Source: Ruminococcus sp.
GTDB taxonomy: Bacteria; Bacillota_A; Clostridia; Oscillospirales; Ruminococcaceae
Length of the DNA: 64,000 bases
Reading direction: 5' to 3'
Assembly: GCF_016283395.1 (NCBI RefSeq)
Contig: NZ_JAEEMU010000043.1
Span: 1 to 64,000, forward strand
The translations under genes were made by a program, and so were the position numbers. This document shows, in pieces, positions 16,144-24,957 of this stretch (positions within the stretch are counted from its first letter, which is position 1; every line of letters begins with the position of its first letter). The notes below the pieces were generated by a model. That model did no database searches. It was given only the letters and a program-made list of their open reading frames with translations, and was not told where the DNA came from.

Positions 16144-16386
16144 TTATCGTTGATTTAAGTCGGCTTTCTCATCGGAATAATCAATAATCACTTTTTTACA
16201 TTCCCGGCATAGGTATGCCACTATAGCAGAGCCTTTCATAAATGATAGTTTGGAAAGGACAACCGATCCTTCGTGAAAATCCGCCCTCCCCAGTACTGGT
16301 CTTTTGGTTCCTCTTTTCCAGGACAACTCATGAGGACTCTGGATGATTCCCTGTTCCATCTCATTATTGCAATATGGACACGTCAT
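16144..16386 (-). CDS. Small zinc-ribbon protein (PF20097-like)
   Basis: 80 aa from the ATG after TGGGGGTAGATTAGCA; the longer frame upstream lacks a ribosome site. Two CxxC pairs (CPYCNNEM at the start, CRECKKVI near the end) make a zinc ribbon. The general pattern (CPYCNNEMEQG, QSPHELSW, ECKKVIIDY) matches a family of short uncharacterised proteins common in Firmicutes. Function unknown. It stands alone on the minus strand at the edge of the accessory region. Confidence 0.75.
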   Translation of the reverse strand: MTCPYCNNEMEQGIIQSPHELSWKRGTKRPVLGRADFHEGSVVLSKLSFMKGSAIVAYLCRECKKVIIDYSDEKADLNQR

Positions 16387-16575
16387 TGCTAATCTACCCC
16401 CATAAACTTTGATTATCGTAGCAACCTGCTTACTATCCATATTATACACTGCACAGTAGCCCAAAGTCAAGGTTACATATATGGAATAACGCTAATTGAG
16501 CATTTCTGCTTCACGTATTTACATTATAGCGGCGATGTGCTATAATAGGTGATAAGAAACGAAAAAGAGCTATAT

Positions 16576-16803
16576 ATGGGACAGAAAGAGATCATTGACA
16601 GGGACACTTACTGAAAAATCAAGAAAATGAACCGCGAAGAGCTTATAAATTTCATTCTCAAATACGGAGATGAACTGCTCGGAGATCAAGGCAAAACAAT
16701 TGATCTTCCAGCTCTTTAAGCAGAGCTAAGTAAGATCAAGGGTATAGGTGGTAAGCGTCTTGAGGAGATAATGGTCGTTATAGAGAAATTCTTAGATATT
16801 TAA
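16576..16803 (+). pseudogene. Small helix-hairpin-helix-like protein, two internal stops (copy 1)
   Basis: The reading frame from the ATG after AAAGAGCTATAT codes for about 75 residues beginning MGQKEIIDRDTY, but has in-frame TGA at 16612 and TAA at 16717. The C-terminal part, IKGIGGKRLEEIM, looks like a helix-hairpin-helix DNA-binding unit. A second truncated copy lies at 27323-27412 with similar upstream sequence (CACGTATTTACAT...TATAATAGGT). The stop positions differ between the copies (TGA here is CGA there), so both decayed independently from an intact gene. Confidence 0.65.
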
Positions 16804-16820
16804 TAGCAGGAGGAATAATA

Positions 16821-17737
16821 ATGAAAAAAGTAATAGGTACTTGCATTACTGTTGCAATGATACTTTCATCAATGTTTACAGCATTTCCTGTGAACGCTGT
16901 AAGTGCAGCTGACAGCAAAACTCTTACCACTGTTTCAGAGACTGCTGACTCTGGAGAATTACTGACTTTTGAGGAACTATATGCTTTGGAGGAAGACGAA
17001 CTGAAGCAGTATTGTTCAGAACATAATCTGACATATAAAAGCAAAGAATACGCTGAAGAATGGGTCGCCTTCAGACCTGTGACCTGGGTAAATGTGAAGC
17101 TGAATGACTATATGCTGAAAGGCGAGAGTGATTTGCTGGAAAGCATCAATCGTAATGCTTTTAATAAAAAAATTACTATGATTATGACTTTGAGAAGATG
17201 ACATCAGATTTGAATTTGCCCGAAAAATACTACAAATTCCATGCCGAAAAAAACGATTTTTCATATGGTTATCATTCCGAGAATGATGCCGACGGTAATC
17301 CTAAGTATACTTATCGAAAATACGCAGCGATATTTGTTGAGCCTGATCCGTCTGTTGCAAATGAGCGATCAATTGCAAGGCTGTACCAACTTATATATGT
17401 ATGGACACAACAGAATCCGATCGTTTACGGAGGAACAACTATGATTTTGGTTCCTGCTTCTGACAGCCCGGTAGTTATTGAAGAACTTGATACACCGGGA
17501 GATGTTAACTCTGATGGGTATATCAACGCAGTTGATGCTTCTTCAGTACTTTCATATTATGCCCGTATATCTACAAATCAGGAAGGTGGATATGATGCAA
17601 TTCAGAAGCTTAATGCAGATGTAAATCAAGACCGATTGATCAATGCTGTTGATGCATCGAATATCCTTGCGTATTATGCGTATGCTTCAACGACCAAAGA
17701 AGATATAGTCTCATTAGAGGCATATATGAAAAAGTAA
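16821..17737 (+). pseudogene. Secreted dockerin type I protein, interrupted by a frameshift
   Basis: The first frame (16821-17201) has a signal peptide (MKKVIGTCITVAMILSS) and ~125 residues; the second (to 17737) carries the rest, ending in two dockerin repeats, GDVNSDGYINAVDASS and ADVNQDRLINAVDASN, the calcium-binding loops that bind cohesins in the cellulosome. Reading shifts by one base in the poly-A run at about 17163-17175: with one extra A the sequence would read NKKNYYDYDFEKMTSDLN continuously. Either a true frameshift, a sequencing slip, or slippage-based phase variation. No catalytic domain is recognisable between signal peptide and dockerin. Confidence 0.8.
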
Positions 17738-17746
17738 ATAGAAAAA

Positions 17747-17776
17747 CAAGTCGGGCTTATGCCCGACTTGTTTTTC
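17747..17776 (+). terminator. Terminator after the dockerin gene
   Basis: AAGTCGGGC-TTAT-GCCCGACTT followed by GTTTTTCT. Confidence 0.85.
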
Positions 17777-17835
17777 TATAATTACTTATTGAATAATGAT
17801 AGTAAAATGCTAGATAAATGTCCGTGTGACAAAAC

Positions 17836-18071
17836 AAAAAGCTCTCACATCAGAAAATGTGAGAAGCTAATGGATGAAAGATAATATTCGATAATGTGTA
17901 AGCTTTGAAATTCTGAATGATAAACCGTTTCCGTTATATTTCCGTTATTGACATAAAATTAGATGTGTATTTGAAACAAATCATGGAACGGCTGCTATTT
18001 TAAAATGGCTAAATATCCGGGATTATGAACTGTAAGTGATATAATGAAATTGTATCATTCTATTCTGGCAG
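17836..18071 (+). repeat. att-like repeat, copy A (no tRNA part)
   Basis: Shares with copies at 20039-20372 and 30040-30416 the pair TTTCCGTTAT (17928-17937 and 17939-17948, 11-bp period), an ATGGCTAAA segment and the closing ATTCTATTCTGGCAG. Unlike the other two it lacks the tRNA 3' end and is joined directly to a Fic gene fragment. The closely spaced direct repeats look like integrase arm-type sites; this is inference. Confidence 0.7.
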
Positions 18072-18665
18072 ACCAGATATATCTACGAGACTCGAACTAT
18101 CGACGGCACAGTTCCTGTTAACGACGTATTTGAAGCTGCTAATCACTTCAAGTGCTTTGACTATATCCTTGATACTATTACTGAGGATTACATCAAGCAG
18201 CTACACCGTATGCTGAAGAACGGTATTATGGACGATGATGAAGATTATGCCGTCATCGGAGACTATAAGAAGTACCCTAATGAAGTCGAAGAGATAGAAA
18301 CAGCTTTACCGGAAGAGGTCTCAGGGCTTGTAAAAGAGCTCCTCGGCAGGTTCGACAACAAGTCTGCTCTTGACCTGTATGATGTTGTCTAGTTACATAC
18401 CGCTTTTGAAAAGCTACACCCATTCTACGACGGAAACGTTCGAATAGGCAGACTATTAATACTGAAACAATGTCTTGCCAACGAAATCGTCCCATTTTTC
18501 ATCAACGAAGAAATCAAGCACTTCTACTATGTTGGACTAAAAGAATGGCAGATGTTGTATTACAGATATCGGAAAAATAATAACAAAATACATATGAATT
18601 TTAACAGAAATATCATTGCAAAAGCATTTCTATTATGCTATAATATTATTAACAATAATCAATGA
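18072..18665 (+). pseudogene. Fic/DOC-family protein remnant
   Basis: A continuous frame of ~197 codons without a start codon, interrupted by TAG at 18390. Before it: LHRMLKNGI and a Val/Glu-rich linker as in Fic proteins; after it: AFEKLHPFYDGNVRIGRLL, the Fic active-site motif HPFxDGNGRxGR with Gly changed to Val. Fic enzymes AMPylate target proteins. Missing N-terminus, internal stop and damaged motif all indicate a dead gene. Its 5' edge coincides with the end of repeat copy A, suggesting that insertion or recombination there removed the N-terminus. Confidence 0.85.
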
Positions 18666-18738
18666 TATTGTAAGGATTTTACAATCCTGCATAAACCGAA
18701 GCACAAACCTGCTTCATAACATGAGAGGAGTGTGTTTT

Positions 18739-19944
18739 ATGAAAAAGTTCATTGGATTACTGACAACCATGCTTATGACGGTATTTGTCTTGTCCTGCGG
18801 TATCTTTCCTGCGGCTATTGCCGCTGATGCAGAGGAGATAGCTTCGGGAAAAGAACTTATTGCAGGTAATATAAAAGATCTAGAATTTGAACAGTTCACA
18901 ATAAAACTTGAAGGAGACTCAATAAAATTTATCACGAACAGTGTTGAATATCATTCCGATGGTTGCGGATATAATGCATCAGAATTCTCTATGGATGTAG
19001 CCACAAATGATAAAGTAACAATCAGATCGTATACTGATACCTGTTGTTTTACTCCCGAAAGCAACGGTAAATATATAGTTGTAGTTAATGAATATTTTAG
19101 GGATTACTATACTACTTTTGTTTCACTTGGTTTTAAGTATTTTATTCCTGTTATATGTCATGACAATATTGTTGATATAGACACCGACAATATTTACGTC
19201 TTGTGTAACACAGATTCAGATTCATATATCGTCAAGACTTCCGACAGAATTTACAAACGTCAGAGCGGAACTTATCCTATTGCTATTGTCTTGCCAAAAG
19301 ATAAGGACATTTATTCATTGAAAAGATTTGATGCTAATATATTTGACATTGATAAAGCTATGTTTCTTCTTTTAAGCTGTTTTTTTAAAGATCATTTCTT
19401 TTTAGATAACAGGGAACTTATTTTGCTTAGCAGGGATAAACAAAGTGAATTTTATGCAAACTTTGATATTGACTCAACAACTATGCTTGACGGAGATCTT
19501 AGTCGCCGTTTCGGCAGTTTCAAAGCTGCATTCCAAAGGGATTTGTCTCCGGCAGGGATTGATTCGGTAAACGGCATGAAACCTGCCTCAAAAATATTTT
19601 TGGTTCATCCCAGCTATATTATAGATAACACCGTATTTCTGAATGACAGCAGCGGAATAACAAAATTCAGTTTTGATGTTAGCACAACAAAATATAAAGA
19701 TTTAGACGGAATGGAATATGAGACAATTGATTTATTACCGGAGAAATTTATATCCGCTAAAATACCTGATAACGACGTAAACCTTGATGGTGAATTCGGC
19801 GTGGCAGATGTAGTAATATTGCAGGAATGGCTTCTCGGCAAAGGCGAAATGAATGAAATAAATGCTACACTTGCCGATGTCTGCAAAGATGGTATACTTG
19901 ATGTTTTTGATCTTTGCATTATGAGAAAGAAGCTTATTGAATGA
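18739..19944 (+). CDS. Secreted protein with C-terminal dockerin
   Basis: 401 aa; the ATG after GAGAGGAGTGTGTTTT starts a signal peptide (KKFIGLLTTMLMTVFVLSCGIFPAAIAA, given here in part: KKFIGLLTTMLM) with likely cleavage after the AIAA segment. The ~300-residue middle has no motif I recognise (alternating strands, Cys-poor). The end has two dockerin-like loops, NDVNLDGEFGVADVVILQ and ADVCKDGILDVFDLCIM, followed by RKKL, so it is probably carried on a cellulosome or cell-surface cohesin. Function of the middle is unknown. Monocistronic in the accessory region. Confidence 0.8.
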   Translation: MKKFIGLLTTMLMTVFVLSCGIFPAAIAADAEEIASGKELIAGNIKDLEFEQFTIKLEGDSIKFITNSVEYHSDGCGYNASEFSMDVATNDKVTIRSYTDTCCFTPESNGKYIVVVNEYFRDYYTTFVSLGFKYFIPVICHDNIVDIDTDNIYVLCNTDSDSYIVKTSDRIYKRQSGTYPIAIVLPKDKDIYSLKRFDANIFDIDKAMFLLLSCFFKDHFFLDNRELILLSRDKQSEFYANFDIDSTTMLDGDLSRRFGSFKAAFQRDLSPAGIDSVNGMKPASKIFLVHPSYIIDNTVFLNDSSGITKFSFDVSTTKYKDLDGMEYETIDLLPEKFISAKIPDNDVNLDGEFGVADVVILQEWLLGKGEMNEINATLADVCKDGILDVFDLCIMRKKLIE

Positions 19945-20038
19945 TAAATCATAATCACCACTTGAAGAGGTGGTTTGCACAGCCCCTATTATAACATGAT
20001 TCTTACCATGCAGAAAGATGGCAAAACAATATATTAGA

Positions 20039-20435
20039 GGACGGCTCTCGCCGTCCTCTATATAAACTATATAACCTCAAAACACGGTATATACAAAACT
20101 ATCCTTACCACTTTTACCACTTTTTTCACGCAAAAGTTTTTCCAGGAACAAAAAAGTCCTCAAAGTCGATTGGGGAGTTTGGATAAATCGTTTCCGTGAT
20201 ATTTCCGTTATTGCGAAAAAATACGATGTATATTTGAAGTGAACTGTGCAAACACTGCAGTTAGAAAATGGCTAAAAATAGGGGAGTATGTGAACTGAGA
20301 GAAACAATGAAGTTATGTCATTCTATTCTGGCAGTGTGGGGGTCAGGGGTTCAAGTCCCCTATGCTCCACCAATACAAAAGGCTAAAAATAGGCGTTTCT
20401 TCTGAACGAGGGAACGCTTATTTATTTAACCAAAA
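20039..20435 (+). repeat. att-like repeat, copy B, with tRNA 3' end
   Basis: Begins with the GACGGC-type terminator hairpin, then TTACCACTTTTACCACTTTTTTCACGC (20 bases or fewer shared: ACCACTTTTTTCACGC), then the TTTCCGTGAT/TTTCCGTTAT pair (20191-20211, 11-bp period), ATGGCTAAAAATA and ATTCTATTCTGGCAG. It ends with a tRNA 3' part including T-arm AGGGGTTCAAGTCCCCT and acceptor TGCTCCACCA (20334-20372) and a following hairpin. Downstream, TGTCATAAATC-TGTCATAG (20454-20473) is a second pair of ~11-bp direct repeats on the other side of the core. No 5' tRNA half is present. Together these resemble an attachment site with both arms. Confidence 0.7.
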
Positions 20436-20565
20436 GTGAAAGTGTCATAAATCTGTCATAGTGTTAATTGCGATATCTATATTTTAATAAGATTACACTA
20501 TTTAAAGTAATGAGAATACAGAATACGAGGTTAGACAATGCAAAAAATTTTTAAATAATGTAGCT

Positions 20566-21630
20566 TCAGATCATTTTTTTGATAAGAGGTATCTTTTTTA
20601 GTATCCATATCATGCCTAAACAAACTGCAATAACTAAAACTACATGTAAAGCTATCAGTAAAAGATTGTTCATGTATTTACGTGATAGCAACAGTTTATT
20701 GCTTAAGATAATCGGCAAATAATGAAGAATATAAATTCCAAGAGTATTTTTTGATACAAGAACTACAATTTTGCTATTTTTTTGGTAATCTATACACAAA
20801 CCATACCAAAAAACAGTGCTACACAGTACTGGTATAGAACTGTACCCACCACTGACATTATTCCACAAATGACCATCAAGCGTAACAGATTTAAAATATG
20901 CATAAGAATACAGTACCAAAGCAGAAATTACTATCCCGATGCAACATATCATATATCTCTTTTTTGCAGGAAATGCGGTGATCTTATCCTTGTACATGTA
21001 TGCTAATCCTCCCAAACAAAAATATACTATAGCGTAGTTGGAAGTTATGAACATATCTAACAGCGGAAAAGTTACCAAAATAGGTTCTTTATCAAATGCC
21101 ATATAAAAATATTCTAAAATGTGTGAAATAAAATTAAGGCCAAATGCAAAAAAGGCACTTATAGCTGTAAAATAAATAAATGCTTTTATATTGGTATCAA
21201 ATAAGGCTTTAAGTGCAGGAAACCAAATATAAATACAAAACAGTTCCCCCATAAACCAAAAAAACTTTAATTCTTTATCCATATTTAATACACTGGAAAC
21301 TAATCTTCCCCATTCAAACGTTTCATCTTTTATCCATTCATAAAGGAAAAATAGAACAGGACACCAAAAAACGGTCATTACTACCAGTTTTACGCATTTT
21401 GAGACGTGTTTTTTCAAATTAAAGGACTTGCTGAAAAGCAAATATCCGTTTACAAAAAAGAAAATTGGTACGCAAACAGATAATAATCCATTAAAGCAAT
21501 AATTTACATTAGCCAATATAGATTTAGAATTTATAATATCTCTATCCGCATAAAAACTATGACTGCAAACTACGAAGGAAATAGCTATACATTTCATCAG
21601 ATCCAAATTATAATATCTTTTTGTTTCCAT
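20566..21630 (-). CDS. Acyltransferase 3 family membrane protein
   Basis: 354 aa with about ten hydrophobic segments. The N-terminus YYNLDLMKCIAISFVVCSHS fits the acyltransferase 3 (WecH/OafA-like) pattern of Asp, Arg/Lys and catalytic His20-25 region in helices 1-2. Such enzymes O-acetylate cell-surface glycans or small molecules from acetyl-CoA at the cytoplasmic membrane; the acceptor is unknown. AT-rich, monocistronic, and just inside copy B of the att-like repeat, so probably cargo of the integrated element. No strong ribosome site is visible (AAAGGGTAAAGAT before the ATG). Confidence 0.85.
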   Translation of the reverse strand: METKRYYNLDLMKCIAISFVVCSHSFYADRDIINSKSILANVNYCFNGLLSVCVPIFFFVNGYLLFSKSFNLKKHVSKCVKLVVMTVFWCPVLFFLYEWIKDETFEWGRLVSSVLNMDKELKFFWFMGELFCIYIWFPALKALFDTNIKAFIYFTAISAFFAFGLNFISHILEYFYMAFDKEPILVTFPLLDMFITSNYAIVYFCLGGLAYMYKDKITAFPAKKRYMICCIGIVISALVLYSYAYFKSVTLDGHLWNNVSGGYSSIPVLCSTVFWYGLCIDYQKNSKIVVLVSKNTLGIYILHYLPIILSNKLLLSRKYMNNLLLIALHVVLVIAVCLGMIWILKKIPLIKKMI

Positions 21631-21817
21631 ATCTTTACCCTTTATCCATTAGATAATATGAGATTTGATTTAATTATACATTTATTTAAATGAAGTTTCT
21701 GCTGATTATTATAAATTATCTGTAAAGATGTAGTAAAACCGTTAAATTAAATAACATTTATATATTCCCTATAACATATGCCGAACCAATTATCGAAATA
21801 ATTAATAACTATAAATC

Positions 21818-22117
21818 GTGATAAATAGGAAAATAAGAGCAGACAACCGGCATATGTCAATCATGGCAGGCGTATTCGGAGAGCTTGAACATGATATGAT
21901 TTGCAGCCGCGTGAAGTCGGGTGTTGCAAATGCAAGGGCAAAGGGTAAGCAAATTGGCAGACCACAAATAACACTTGCTCAGATACCGCAAAAGGTAAAG
22001 GACAAATACAGCCTTTACAAAAACGGTGATATAACAAAGTGTGAGTATGCTAAAATGTGCGAGATAAGCAGACCGACACTGGACAAGTACATCAATTTGA
22101 TGACCGAGACATTATAA
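21818..22117 (+). pseudogene. Serine recombinase (resolvase) C-terminal fragment
   Basis: 99 codons from an unlikely GTG. MSIMAGVFGELEHDMICSR is the conserved end of the resolvase catalytic domain (E-helix), followed by RAKGKQIGRP and a helix-turn-helix tail KMCEISRPTLDKYI. The first ~100 residues with the catalytic Ser are missing, so recombination activity is lost. It suggests an invertase/resolvase of a mobile element was truncated at its 5' side. Confidence 0.85.
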
Positions 22118-22416
22118 AAGCAGCGGCGGCGGAGCGATAGCGAAGCCGCCTATTATTATACAATGATAATGCACTGGGAGATACCTTTACATTTTTTGTA
22201 GCCCTTCCATTTTCGGCAGCTGTGCAAGGTGTTGGCTATTATTCGTCGGCAAAAATATGAAGCTATCGAAGATGTGCAAATTTGCAAAAATATAATCTTG
22301 CAGATTGTGCAATCCTAAAAAAATAATATGTGTATTGATATATAGGTTAAAATGTGATATGCTATATTCACAAGCTTAAATATTAAGCACACAATTTAGC
22401 GAACGGAGATGTTACA

Positions 22417-23034
22417 ATGATCGGACTAACATATATTATGCAGCTGGATGGCGTTACAGGTAAGCAACTGGCTGAGAGATTAGGCATTACGCCCTCAACA
22501 ATATCTCAATGGGAAAAGCAAGTGCGCCCTATTTCTAAAGAAAGGCTGTCACAATTAAATGAGATATTTCCTTCATACGAAGAAAAATATTTTCAAAAAG
22601 AGCTTGATGAGATAGACAAGCTAATGTTAGACAATGCAAAAATAGACTCTCAAATCCGTAATTTAAGTAATGATGATGCACTTGCGTTAGTACAGGAGCG
22701 AAAACATTTGCAAAACGAAAAATTAATAAACGAGTCATTAATTGAGCAGCAGCGAGTTATTGAGGATATGGGCGTTATATTCGGCTATACTTACAACTTA
22801 AATGTTGACTCATTTTCGGACGTTTCTTTTCAGAGACTTCTTATCAGTCATTTTTCTGATCTTTGTACAATTGAAAAGAAAATACTTGCAAACTACTTTC
22901 AAAATGAAAGAGATGCAAATGCTTTCAAGGAGTCTTCTGCCGATATTATCAATGATATAAAGAAGTTTTCTAAAGGCTTACAAGGAACAATAGATTTCCT
23001 CGAAAAGCTAATTAGGTACAGCAATAAAAAATAA
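22417..23034 (+). CDS. XRE-type helix-turn-helix regulator with a long coiled-coil C-terminus
   Basis: 205 aa, ATG after ACGGAGATGTTACA. Residues ~1-45 are a Cro/CI-like helix-turn-helix (TGKQLAERLGITPSTISQWE). Residues ~50-110 are highly charged helix (KELDEIDKLMLDNAKID...), followed by a globular C-terminal domain without a recognised family. Probably a DNA-binding regulator of the surrounding mobile element, perhaps of plasmid type. Located upstream of the candidate small RNA and the HNH gene. Confidence 0.8.
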   Translation: MIGLTYIMQLDGVTGKQLAERLGITPSTISQWEKQVRPISKERLSQLNEIFPSYEEKYFQKELDEIDKLMLDNAKIDSQIRNLSNDDALALVQERKHLQNEKLINESLIEQQRVIEDMGVIFGYTYNLNVDSFSDVSFQRLLISHFSDLCTIEKKILANYFQNERDANAFKESSADIINDIKKFSKGLQGTIDFLEKLIRYSNKK

Positions 23035-23100
23035 ATCCGTCAAGGATTTTAGCAATTTGGAAAATCGCTTTTTGCGGCTCTCCGAGTTGATAAATATATA

Positions 23101-23217
23101 AAAAGAAAAAGCCCCGTCTGCATACGCACAACGAGCCTTTGACTTAACGACATAAAAATTATGTGGTTTAATATTTTTTGACACATTTATTGTACCACGC
23201 TTTAGACTTTATGTCAA
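23101..23217 (-). ncRNA. Candidate small RNA with its own promoter and terminator
   Basis: Minus strand: TTGACA (23212-23217), 17 bp, TACAAT (23189-23194), then ~80 nt with no open frame, then a hairpin made of AAGGCTCGT and ACGGGGCTT arms (about 23106-23141) followed by TTTTTCTTTT. It runs antisense to the leader region between the XRE gene and the HNH gene. A copy-control antisense RNA of a decayed replicon is one possibility; no relative recognised. Confidence 0.5.
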
Positions 23218-23426
23218 GAGAAATTTTTGTAAACGTAAAAAGTTAGGTTTGTCTCTTAAAATACGGAGGTATAAATTGTCAGATGTGATTACATGACCGC
23301 AGAGGCTTTTAAAAACCATCTTCCTATGTATCAGAAATGAGGTGATAATCATAATAAAAAATCATAAGACTATAAATCAGTGCGGCTCAGTTAATGCGGT
23401 AAGAGTAATTGCAACGGCATATCTAT

Positions 23427-23858
23427 ATGTTAGATATAAAAAATGTTGCAGCTATCAGCTTAGATGGCGAACAGTGGAAAACAATTCCGTGCTTTCCTAA
23501 TTATCTGATAAGTAATATGGGCAGAGTCTACGGAGGAAGATATAACCGCATAGTTAACGGCTCATATAACGAAAAAGGATACCGTATCATTGAGCTGTAT
23601 TCTGACAAATTCCCAAAAGGGAAAAAGTTTAGAATTTGCCGCTTAGTTGCGGAGGCTTTTTGTAAAGGGTGTACTCCCCAAATGGAGATACACCATTGCA
23701 ACCTTTGCCCATGTGATGACCGAGCAATTAACTTATTACCTGTAACACATGAGCAACACGTTGCGATACATAAGGCGATTGACAGGCTGTTGTCTGAATT
23801 GCTGGATATGATATCGCATTACAAAGTCACCGACAGTGAAAGCGAGGTGGCTGCATGA
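23427..23858 (+). CDS. NUMOD4/HNH endonuclease
   Basis: 143 aa from the ATG at 23427 (a TTG six codons earlier is also possible; neither has a strong ribosome site). EQWKTIPCFPNYLISNMGRV is the NUMOD4 motif found in homing-type and phage HNH endonucleases; EIHHCNLCPCDDRAINLLPV with later HVAIHK matches an HNH active site (His-His, Asn, His). Phage and conjugative elements carry such free-standing nucleases. Its stop overlaps the next gene by ATGA, showing they formed an operon. Confidence 0.8.
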   Translation: MLDIKNVAAISLDGEQWKTIPCFPNYLISNMGRVYGGRYNRIVNGSYNEKGYRIIELYSDKFPKGKKFRICRLVAEAFCKGCTPQMEIHHCNLCPCDDRAINLLPVTHEQHVAIHKAIDRLLSELLDMISHYKVTDSESEVAA

Positions 23859-24076
23859 AAAAGGACAATTATAATGTTGACCTTATCGCAGGCATAGACA
23901 CGTTGGAGATAACTTCTCCAACTTATGTAATGGGTGAATATCCATTTATTACCCATGACAGCAGTCGGCGTATTACTAAAGGCGATGGCGAAGAAAAATA
24001 TAGATATCGCTTTAATCCTAATAATACGCTAATAGATGTTAGCACTTTTGAAGGATATAAAATTGCCCTTGATTAG
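23855..24076 (+). pseudogene. Truncated N-terminal fragment of an unknown mobile-element protein
   Basis: 73 codons starting in an ATGA overlap with the HNH gene. The sequence IAGIDTLEITSPTYVMGEY is not a family I can name with confidence; it may be the start of a replication or DNA-processing protein. The frame ends where an integrase fragment in the opposite orientation begins (24039-24197), so it appears cut off by a deletion junction around 24060-24076. Confidence 0.45.
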
Positions 24077-24197
24077 GAGTCATACCAGGTTCCGGGTAGT
24101 AGCTTTTGTATTGATTATGCTGCCTTCCGTCAACGCCATAGCCGCAGGAAACTTTTATCTCATAAGAACCATTCTTTCTTTTTCTGAAAGTTGCCAT
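24039..24197 (-). pseudogene. int: Tyrosine integrase, N-terminal fragment
   Basis: 52 codons after an excellent ribosome site (CGGAGGTTGAAT). MATFRKRKNGSYEIKVSCGY followed by YPEPGMTPNQ is the arm-binding N-terminal domain of Tn916/phage-type integrases (consensus MATIRKRGxSYQIRVSxGYD...PPPGMTxKQ). Everything after about residue 44 is replaced by the tail of the oppositely oriented gene, so the core-binding and catalytic domains are deleted. The excisionase gene 97 bp upstream on the same strand confirms an excision/integration module. Confidence 0.85.
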
Positions 24198-24293
24198 ATA
24201 TTCAACCTCCGTTCAATAATATGGCGCGTTTCTATCAAGACCATTCTACCACAATCCGGTGGTAAAGTCCTGCAGGAACGCGCCCTTCGCTTT

Positions 24294-24488
24294 TTACGCA
24301 GTTTCGCCACGCAGGAATCTTAGGAATTTCTCCTTGTTTATGAGATATTTCTTGCCTGCCATAATGTGCGGAACCTGATCGTTTATGCACATCTGACGTA
24401 CCCTGTATTCGGTCAGCCCTTCAACTAAAGCCGCCGCTTCCTTGATAGTCAGCATGATAATTTTGTTTTCGTTTATGTTTTCAGCCAT
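24294..24488 (-). CDS. xis: Excisionase-like helix-turn-helix protein
   Basis: 64 aa, ATG after GGAGAGTGGTTATT. MLTIKEAAALVEGLTEYRVRQMC is the winged helix of the excisionase/MerR-like DNA-binding family (HTH_17), and GKKYLINKEKFLRFLRG closes the domain. Size and position directly before an integrase fragment are typical for Xis of Tn916-type elements, where it bends DNA to favour excision. Probably intact but orphaned because its integrase is truncated. Confidence 0.85.
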   Translation of the reverse strand: MAENINENKIIMLTIKEAAALVEGLTEYRVRQMCINDQVPHIMAGKKYLINKEKFLRFLRGETA

Positions 24489-24615
24489 AATAACCACTCT
24501 CCTTACTATTGGCTCTGTCATATTACTTATGTAATCTATAATTCTTGTTCTACTTTGGATTGACCTATAAGAGTATAATTATTGTATACTGCGGCCCCGA
24601 AGGGCGCCGCCACTA

Positions 24616-24810
24616 TTAAAAACAACCATAAATATCCCTGAACTTCTCATAGAGAGGGGGCTCAACGAAGTCTACAACTTTGCCTTTCATGGTAAGAGCC
24701 TCGTTCTCGCCAGTCTCCTTGTTATATCCATCGAATTCAAGAATCGTGTCGCCAGCCTTGAACTTATTGAATCCAGCGTCGATAGCATCACGGTACAGTA
24801 TAAGTCTTTT
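24616..24810 (-). pseudogene. C-terminal remnant of an unknown protein
   Basis: A minus-strand frame without a start codon reads LYRDAIDAGFNKFKAGDTI, then EFDGYNKETGENEALTMKGK and a closing VDFVEPPLYEKFRDIYGCF before the stop at 24616. Composition is that of genuine protein. I cannot assign a family. The remaining bases 24489-24957 are AT-rich; a CGTCTA at 24909-24914 could be an ECF-type -10 box for the sigma gene. Confidence 0.45.
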
Positions 24811-24957
24811 ATATAGATATGATTATACTCAAAAAAACAAAATATTTTTCGTAGTATTTTACAAAGCTGAAAATTTTCAAAAAAGCGCGTAGTTTTTTCT
24901 TCTCATATCGTCTAATAAGTGAAAGCACACGAAAAGCTTTCGGAAAGGAGTACGTCT

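Noticed and set aside
20334..20372. A functional tRNA gene
   Set aside because: Only the T-arm and 3' acceptor are present; no D-arm, anticodon arm or matching 5' acceptor strand precedes it.
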